A stretch of DNA of 19,432 bases, from positions 1 through 19,432 of the forward strand of contig DCFX01000025.1 in the NCBI GenBank assembly GCA_002314445.1, read 5' to 3'. A model generated the notes under the pieces. That model saw only the letters and a program-made list of their open reading frames with translations. It did no database searches and was not told the origin of the DNA. The stretch's first letter is position 1, and every line of letters starts with the position of its first letter. The position numbers and the translations under genes were made by a program. Of this stretch, positions 15,333 to 19,432 are shown in pieces. Source of the stretch: Treponema sp. UBA1793 (GTDB lineage Bacteria > Spirochaetota > Spirochaetia > Treponematales > Treponemataceae).

Positions 15333-16750
15333 TTGTCTTTTTTCTCCTCTGCTGACAGCAGCGCAGGATCATCCTTATTAAATCCGAAGAAATACGTGAC
15401 GACTGCCGCAACTGCAAAACCGATACCGCATGCAATACATCCGTTGACAATATCGGAAACAGGACCTCCGGCGAAACCCGTAAGCCCCAGAAGACTTGCA
15501 ACAGGAACCATTGCATGCGCTGTTGTTTTTGTTAAACCGGCATACAGGCCGCCTGCAAATCCGCCTGCAATAAGCCCTCTGAATGTTTTTTTATAACGGA
15601 TACCGACACCGTATAACCCCGGTTCCGTAACACCTCCGATCAGGGATGCAACAAAATATCCCCATGCAAGACCTTTCTGTTCCTTATTGCGGATACGAAG
15701 AGCTGCACCAAGTACCATACCTGCAGTTGCAATTGAAGCTACGGCGCCGGCAGGGCTTACCATTGATTCTGAACCGTTTTGGGAAAATACCATAATCAGA
15801 GTCGTAATCATAAGCAGATGCATGCCGCTCATCACGAGAAATTCCCACAGAGCGGCTATTATTGCCACTGCTATGAATCCTGCATAATCCCCAAGACCCA
15901 GTAAGCCCTTGCAGATATAATTTCCCAGAAAGCCTCCTGCTGGTGAAAGAATACAGAGCGAAACAGGAAGCATAACGGCTATTGAAAGTGTTGGTGCGAA
16001 TACCGTCCGGAGAGACGGAGTGATATGCTTATTGAAGAATTTTTCGACATACGACAATATCCATACGGAAAGCAGTGCAGGCAGAACGGAACTTGCGTAA
16101 TTCTGCGGTGTACAGGGGATGCCGAAAACAGAGAATGGCGTATGTTGAGCGGCCATTGTAATAAATGTCGGATGAATCAGTATGGCCCCCAGGAAAATCC
16201 CGAGCACGGGAGTGGCTCCGAATTTTTTTGCAGTTGTATATCCTATCATTACCGGAAAAAAATAAAAGCCTGCGTCGCCGACGAATGTAAGCAGGGTATA
16301 GAGATTCGTACCTTCCTTTATAATACCAAGCATTTGAGGCCCGAATATCGCAACAACCATCTTGAACATGGAAGCCGCTATCATGACTGGAATGAGCGGC
16401 GTAAGACATCCGGCGAGGGCGTTTAATATAGAATTACCAATATATTTTGCTGTAATTTTTTCTTTCGGTTTTTCAGATATGGAATTATCTTCATTTGTAA
16501 AATTTCCCATTCTGCACAAATACTCATATGTTTCATTTACGGTTTGACCTATTATTATCTGAAACTGTCCCCCCGCCTCAATGATACCTAGTACACCGCT
16601 TATTTGTTTGATTTCGTTTTTGTCGGGAATACTTTTGTCTTTCAGATTGAATCGTAGACGGGTCATGCAATGAGTGACCGTGTTTACATTGTCTTTTCCT
16701 CCGACTGCTTTCAGCAGACTTGCCGCCAGTTTTTCCTGCTTTTCGTTCAT
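15329..16750 (-). CDS. PTS permease EIIBC of the glucose/beta-glucoside superfamily, no EIIA domain
   Basis: This 473-residue inner-membrane protein imports and phosphorylates a sugar. EIIB (about 1-85) has Cys28 in VTHCMTRLRFNL. EIIC (about 105-460) carries the motif GVTEPGLYGVGIR and multiple hydrophobic segments. The protein ends in a short charged tail after the last helix, so EIIA is absent, as in trehalose, sucrose or MurNAc-type EIIBC proteins. The frame can be extended 34 codons upstream, but that extension is a translation of the RAT/terminator leader; the ATG at 16750 with GGAGG upstream is the real start. The overlap with chbG suggests an acetylated substrate such as an N-acetyl-amino-sugar disaccharide. 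Confidence 0.94.
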   Translation of the reverse strand: MNEKQEKLAASLLKAVGGKDNVNTVTHCMTRLRFNLKDKSIPDKNEIKQISGVLGIIEAGGQFQIIIGQTVNETYEYLCRMGNFTNEDNSISEKPKEKITAKYIGNSILNALAGCLTPLIPVMIAASMFKMVVAIFGPQMLGIIKEGTNLYTLLTFVGDAGFYFFPVMIGYTTAKKFGATPVLGIFLGAILIHPTFITMAAQHTPFSVFGIPCTPQNYASSVLPALLSVWILSYVEKFFNKHITPSLRTVFAPTLSIAVMLPVSLCILSPAGGFLGNYICKGLLGLGDYAGFIAVAIIAALWEFLVMSGMHLLMITTLIMVFSQNGSESMVSPAGAVASIATAGMVLGAALRIRNKEQKGLAWGYFVASLIGGVTEPGLYGVGIRYKKTFRGLIAGGFAGGLYAGLTKTTAHAMVPVASLLGLTGFAGGPVSDIVNGCIACGIGFAVAAVVTYFFGFNKDDPALLSAEEKKDK

Positions 16751-16784
16751 TGTTAATACCTCCGCATTTAGTGAAAGCGGACAT

Positions 16785-16832
16785 AAAAAAAGGCAAAACC
16801 TTCTTTCCCGTCCGGAATAAGTAGGTTTTGCC
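16785..16832 (-). terminator. RAT-controlled intrinsic terminator, unit 2 leader
   Basis: GGCAAAACCT pairs perfectly with AGGTTTTGCC on the minus strand, and seven U residues follow (16791-16785). The first arm overlaps the end of the RAT. It lies 34 bases upstream of the EIIBC start, and it is also the first terminator met by transcripts reading out of the esterase gene at 16927-18237. Confidence 0.9.
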
Positions 16833-16855
16833 TGTATGATATACAGTAACAATCC
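16824..16855 (-). promoter_or_regulatory. RAT of unit 2, LicT target
   Basis: The element is 32 nt, beginning GGATTGTTACTG and ending CAGGCAAAACC like the others but with a 9-nt apical segment instead of 7. Its last nine bases form the terminator's first arm. It starts 9 bases after the -10 box. Confidence 0.92.
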
Positions 16856-16864
16856 AGTAAAATA

Positions 16865-16893
16865 ATAATAGAACCGAATGTTTTATTTGTCAA
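16865..16893 (-). promoter_or_regulatory. Sigma70 promoter of unit 2 (EIIBC operon)
   Basis: TTGACA (16893-16888) and TATTAT (16870-16865) lie 17 bp apart on the minus strand. The spacing to the RAT and much of the spacer match unit 1. The -35 box is 33 bp downstream of the esterase stop codon. Confidence 0.87.
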
Positions 16894-16926
16894 ATTTTTT
16901 TGAACAGTCGTGATCCTTGTTAAAAA

Positions 16927-18237
16927 TTATTTTGAATTCGATGCAAGCCATTCCATTATCGTTATACCGTTGTCCGTGCACCGGTTGTTAAGTACGTACA
17001 GCCACGACCAGTGTCCCATGTATTCATAGGGTGTGCCGTCGCTTTTTTTGTATTTTCCGCTCGTATCAAGTACGCTGTCGAAATATGATTCATGAATATC
17101 TTTTCCGCCCGCTTTTCTGATGCGGTCAACGGTGGGAAGTATGTAGTCGGCAGGTTTTACAACGGTATCTGTCGCGGCTGCGGTAAACCACATGTGTTCC
17201 TTCGCCAGCTGTGCAATATCGGAATCTGAAAGATATGAGTCGGAATATGCCTCGCAGATTGGGAATGCAGCAGCGAAGTATCCCGGATTCCGTAACACGA
17301 TGTTTACTGTCATGTAACCGCCGTTTGAGCAGCCGCCGATATAAATCCTGTTCGTGTCGATATCGGGATGGGCTGCAACGAATGAATGAATCAGCGTTTC
17401 AACTGCACTGCTGTACATGGAAGCTTTTTTGTCGGAAGTAAGGTCGTACGGCGTACCGCCCTGTGTCATCCAGACAAGCGGTGACTGAGGAGCAAGAATA
17501 TATGCCCCGCCGAATATGTTCTGGATTTTGTCTCCTGCAAGTGCCGTTACTTTGTTGCCGAGCAGCAGAATGTACGGATCTTTTCCGCCTTCTCCTGCGC
17601 CGTGCAGCCAGATGATAAGCGGATGTTTTCCTTTTGCGGCAGGTTTATACCACGCGTACATCAGCTTGATATTTCCAGTTGTTAATGATGCGGTTGAAAA
17701 TGTGTCTGCTCCAGGGCATATACGGCCGGCAGCTTTTACTGCTGGTTCCGAGAACAGCCGTGATTCAATCCTGAAATCATACGGTGTTTTCCAGTCGTTG
17801 AATCCTGATTTTACGTCATAAAAGAAAGGGCTGCTCAGCGAATCCGCAGGTCCCACAGGCAGTTCGAGCGTGATATACGTGCCAGGTTTGTCCGTTTTAT
17901 TTCCCGATATATCGGATGTGTAGGCTTTAACAACTTCGCGCTTTTTGTCGACCATGATTTTTGCCATCTGAGTCCAGTCGAAGTCCAGTGCGTGAACCGA
18001 TACGGTAAAAGCATCTGATGTTACATCTCCCGGCGCAACAGTTTTTCCTGCATTGACGATGAGTTTTTCTGTCGCCGGTCCCCAGTCTTCTCCGCTGATA
18101 ACAAACGTGTATTCCCCCGCTGCCGGAGCAGTGACCATTGAGCCGCGGGCAGATTCACTTTTTGTACTGGCGCAGCTGCAGAGTAGAAGTGCCGCAGTCG
18201 AGATAAGGCCTGTGCACAGTTTCCGTGTTTTATTCAT
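16927..18237 (-). CDS. Lipoprotein esterase with Ig-like N-terminal domain (EstA/PHB-depolymerase type)
   Basis: This 436-residue protein is a predicted surface or periplasmic ester hydrolase. The signal segment ends LLLCSC, placing the lipidated residue at Cys22. A beta-rich region (about 40-130) with EDWGPATEKLIV and YITLELPVGP resembles the Ig-like domain of Thermotoga EstA-type esterases. The alpha/beta-hydrolase domain (about 190-436) has the oxyanion-hole motif IIWLHGAGEGG, nucleophile Ser304 in IGGCSNGGY, Asp357 in ATDTVV and His409 in GHWSW. The frame can be extended 33 codons upstream, but that runs through the terminator; the ATG at 18237 is preceded by AGGAGG. It is the only gene of its transcription unit. 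The natural ester is unknown; phenolic, acetyl or acyl glycoside esters all fit. Confidence 0.9.
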   Translation of the reverse strand: MNKTRKLCTGLISTAALLLCSCASTKSESARGSMVTAPAAGEYTFVISGEDWGPATEKLIVNAGKTVAPGDVTSDAFTVSVHALDFDWTQMAKIMVDKKREVVKAYTSDISGNKTDKPGTYITLELPVGPADSLSSPFFYDVKSGFNDWKTPYDFRIESRLFSEPAVKAAGRICPGADTFSTASLTTGNIKLMYAWYKPAAKGKHPLIIWLHGAGEGGKDPYILLLGNKVTALAGDKIQNIFGGAYILAPQSPLVWMTQGGTPYDLTSDKKASMYSSAVETLIHSFVAAHPDIDTNRIYIGGCSNGGYMTVNIVLRNPGYFAAAFPICEAYSDSYLSDSDIAQLAKEHMWFTAAATDTVVKPADYILPTVDRIRKAGGKDIHESYFDSVLDTSGKYKKSDGTPYEYMGHWSWLYVLNNRCTDNGITIMEWLASNSK

Positions 18238-18269
18238 ACAATCCTCCTGTGGAATGTAACTCCGCACAG

Positions 18270-18318
18270 AAAAAAAGGCAAAACCCTCTTCTTCCATCCG
18301 GAGTAAGCTGGTTTTGCC
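18270..18318 (-). terminator. RAT-controlled intrinsic terminator, unit 3 leader
   Basis: GGCAAAACC pairs with GGTTTTGCC on the minus strand, separated by a purine-rich loop region, and seven U residues follow (18276-18270). The first arm belongs to the RAT. It lies 32 bases before the esterase start. Confidence 0.9.
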
Positions 18319-18339
18319 TGTAAAATACAGTAACAATCC
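18310..18339 (-). promoter_or_regulatory. RAT of unit 3, LicT target
   Basis: This 30-nt element has the same GGATTGTTACTG and CAGGCAAAACC halves around a 7-nt apical segment. It starts 6 bases after the -10 box, so almost no sequence precedes it in the RNA. Its presence before a stand-alone esterase gene ties that enzyme to the PTS regulon. Confidence 0.93.
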
Positions 18340-18345
18340 TTAGTA

Positions 18346-18374
18346 ATCATAAATCCTGAAAATAAATTTGTCAA
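18346..18374 (-). promoter_or_regulatory. Sigma70 promoter of unit 3 (esterase)
   Basis: TTGACA (18374-18369) and TATGAT (18351-18346) are 17 bp apart on the minus strand. The boxes match units 1 and 2, but the spacer sequence differs, so this copy is more diverged. The divergent permease promoter starts 39 bp away. Confidence 0.85.
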
Positions 18375-18413
18375 ATGCGGAAAAAGCTTTTATCAGGAGG
18401 AAACAAAACTGCC

Positions 18414-18442
18414 TTGCATCACCTGCCTGTATCGTTTAGAAT
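18414..18442 (+). promoter_or_regulatory. Predicted promoter of the TauE/SafE permease gene
   Basis: TTGCAT (18414-18419) and TAGAAT (18437-18442) have a 17-bp spacer. The expected start near 18449 leaves a leader of only about 8 bases with no ribosome binding site before the ATG at 18457. An AGGAGG further upstream (18395-18400) would lie outside this transcript. Confidence 0.55.
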
Positions 18443-18456
18443 TACTGCTTACAGAT

Positions 18457-19272
18457 ATGAATACGTTACCGCTCACCCCTCTTACCTTTCTCATCGTGTG
18501 TCCGCTTGTTTTTCTTGCAGGTTTTGTCGACTCGATTGCCGGCGGCGGCGGGATTATCTCGCTCCCGGCGTACCTTTTTGCGGGACTGCCGGTACACAAC
18601 GCACTTGCCACAAACAAGCTGTCCTCATTCTGCGGTTCTACAATTGCGACTGGCCGTTATTTGAAAAACAAATGCTATGAAAAAATTTTTGTCCTGCCTA
18701 CCGTTGCTGCCGCTCTGGCAGGCTCCGCTGCCGGTGCCCGGCTTGCGCTCATTGCAGGTGACGAACTGCTCCGGAAAGTGCTCCTTGTTGTCCTGCCTGT
18801 TGTTGCGGTTGTGGTTGTTTTCCGCAGGGGGCGGAAAGCGGTACCTGCCGGATCCGTCCCGGCGGAACAGGGGATTTCCGGGCAGGAAAAGTCGCACGGC
18901 CGTCTGTCCCGGAAAGTTCAGCTTTGTATTGCGGTTGCCGCGTCGTTCGTGATCGGCATGTACGACGGTTTTTACGGGCCCGGGACGGGAACGTTCCTTA
19001 TGCTCGTATTTGCAGGCATTCTGAGCTTTGACGAACGCAGTGCGGCAGGAAATACGAAATGCGTCAACTGGTCGTCGAACGCAGCTGCTCTTGCAACGTT
19101 CATTACCAGCGGCAAAGTCGTGTGGATGCTCGGAGCCGCAGCCGCAGTGTGCAGCATCGCAGGCAATTACTGCGGTTCCGGCCTTGTCATCAGGGACGGG
19201 GAAAAATATGTCCGTCCCGTCATTATTGCCGTGCTTGTGCTGCTGTTTGTAAAAGTCCTGAGTGGCAAATAA
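18457..19272 (+). CDS. TauE/SafE (TSUP) family membrane permease
   Basis: This 271-residue inner-membrane protein belongs to a family that exports or imports sulfite, sulfoacetate and other small organic anions. The first half has a hydrophobic segment followed by GFVDSIAGGGGIISLPAY, then LPVHNALATNKLSS, the first of the two family repeats. The second half repeats the pattern with IGMYDGFYGPGTGTFLML and NTKCVNWSSNAAAL. A hydrophilic linker of about 35 residues (around 125-155) divides them. The length is typical. It is transcribed away from the esterase and shows no direct link to the PTS regulon; the transported compound cannot be deduced. Confidence 0.92.
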   Translation: MNTLPLTPLTFLIVCPLVFLAGFVDSIAGGGGIISLPAYLFAGLPVHNALATNKLSSFCGSTIATGRYLKNKCYEKIFVLPTVAAALAGSAAGARLALIAGDELLRKVLLVVLPVVAVVVVFRRGRKAVPAGSVPAEQGISGQEKSHGRLSRKVQLCIAVAASFVIGMYDGFYGPGTGTFLMLVFAGILSFDERSAAGNTKCVNWSSNAAALATFITSGKVVWMLGAAAAVCSIAGNYCGSGLVIRDGEKYVRPVIIAVLVLLFVKVLSGK

Positions 19273-19312
19273 GAAATTACTGCAATTCCAAGGCAGCATT
19301 TATTCGTGCGGA

Positions 19313-19359
19313 GGGTTTAATACCCCGCCCCTTGGGGCGTATGAAGGGTATTAAATCCC
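19313..19359. repeat. REP-like compound palindrome
   Basis: Outer arms GGGTTTAATACCC and GGGTATTAAATCCC pair over 13 bases with one bulge. Between them CGCCCC and GGGGCG form an inner GC-rich hairpin. No U-tract follows on either strand, so it is not a standard intrinsic terminator. The shape and GC-rich core resemble repetitive extragenic palindromes. It lies 40 bases after the permease stop codon. Confidence 0.6.
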
Positions 19360-19384
19360 GACTGCGATACCTTTAGAGAACAAT

Positions 19385-19411
19385 ATACCCCGCTGCTTGC
19401 GGCGGGGGTAT
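19385..19411. repeat. REP-like palindrome, second copy
   Basis: The arms ATACCCCGC and GCGGGGGTAT pair with one bulged G around an inner stem with the loop GCTTGC. The ATACCCCGC start is shared with the core of the first palindrome, 25 bases away, so both probably belong to one repeat family. No transposase is in the window. The remaining sequence to the right edge shows no gene. Confidence 0.6.
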
Positions 19412-19432
19412 TGTGTAACCGACTCGTACGTC

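Noticed and set aside
16772..16783. A cre-like catabolite-repression site before EIIBC
   Set aside because: TGAAAGCGGACA only partly fits the consensus and lacks two bases of its length; no similar site appears in the other two leaders.
16751..16852. A 34-codon N-terminal extension of EIIBC
   Set aside because: It translates the RAT and terminator leader; GGAGG before the ATG at 16750 and family alignment fix the start.
18238..18336. A 33-codon N-terminal extension of the esterase
   Set aside because: It runs through the terminator and would bury the signal peptide; AGGAGG precedes the ATG at 18237.
18625..19299. A 224-codon minus-strand open frame
   Set aside because: It is antisense to the TauE/SafE permease, whose repeats and hydrophobicity are unmistakable; the shadow is rich in Arg, Asn and His and has no recognisable domain.
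1..19432. CRISPR array, tRNA, rRNA, prophage or insertion sequence
   Set aside because: I saw no regularly spaced direct repeats, no tRNA-like cloverleaf or rRNA sequence, and no transposase or phage genes on either strand.

Overview
The window looks like part of a spirochaete chromosome, most likely a gut- or rumen-type Treponema. I infer this from the mix of genes: enzyme I, an ArsC-like protein, a membrane-anchored 5'-nucleotidase, a secreted NagZ-type GH3 enzyme, lipoproteins with relaxed lipoboxes, and a TauE/SafE permease. This is a resemblance judgement; there is no rRNA or other marker here to settle it.

Left part (1-6046): enzyme I of the PTS (88-1803, minus) precedes a cut-off gene at the left edge. 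Behind it is an ArsC/Spx-like protein without its catalytic cysteine (1853-2215, minus). Diverging from it are two plus-strand genes for exported enzymes, a 5'-nucleotidase-type phosphoesterase (2309-4141) and a GH3 beta-N-acetylhexosaminidase (4154-6046). Several of these genes have no Shine-Dalgarno sequence; their -10 boxes sit so close to the ATG that the mRNAs should be leaderless or nearly so.

Middle and right part (6048-18374, all minus): this is a compact, self-sufficient sugar-PTS regulon. Unit 1 (12643 down to 6048) encodes EIIABC, a GH1 6-phospho-beta-glucosidase, a LicT-type antiterminator, HPr, a second enzyme I and an orphan EIIB, with ATGA overlaps or abutting stop/start codons between the last four genes. 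Unit 2 (16750 down to 12800) encodes EIIBC, a ChbG/YdjC deacetylase and a lipoprotein carboxylesterase. Unit 3 (18237-16927) encodes a lipoprotein esterase with an Ig-like N-terminal domain.

Each unit begins with the same arrangement: a near-consensus sigma70 promoter with a 17-bp spacer, a 30-32 nt ribonucleic antiterminator (RAT) of the LicT/BglG type, and an overlapping intrinsic terminator. LicT is therefore expected to switch all three units, including its own gene and the phosphorelay proteins that control it. No other terminator is evident between the units, so each RAT/terminator probably also ends the unit upstream.

The likely working scheme is that lipid-anchored esterases deacylate a substrate outside the cytoplasm. 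EIIABC and EIIBC import and phosphorylate the resulting glycosides, with EIIBC borrowing a EIIA domain. ChbG deacetylates, and the GH1 enzyme hydrolyses, the phosphorylated sugar inside. The HPr has lysine at the usual regulatory Ser46 position, so it appears insulated from HPr kinase.

Right edge (18414-19432): a TauE/SafE-type permease gene on plus, followed by two REP-like palindromes. No tRNA, rRNA, CRISPR array, insertion sequence or phage gene was seen.
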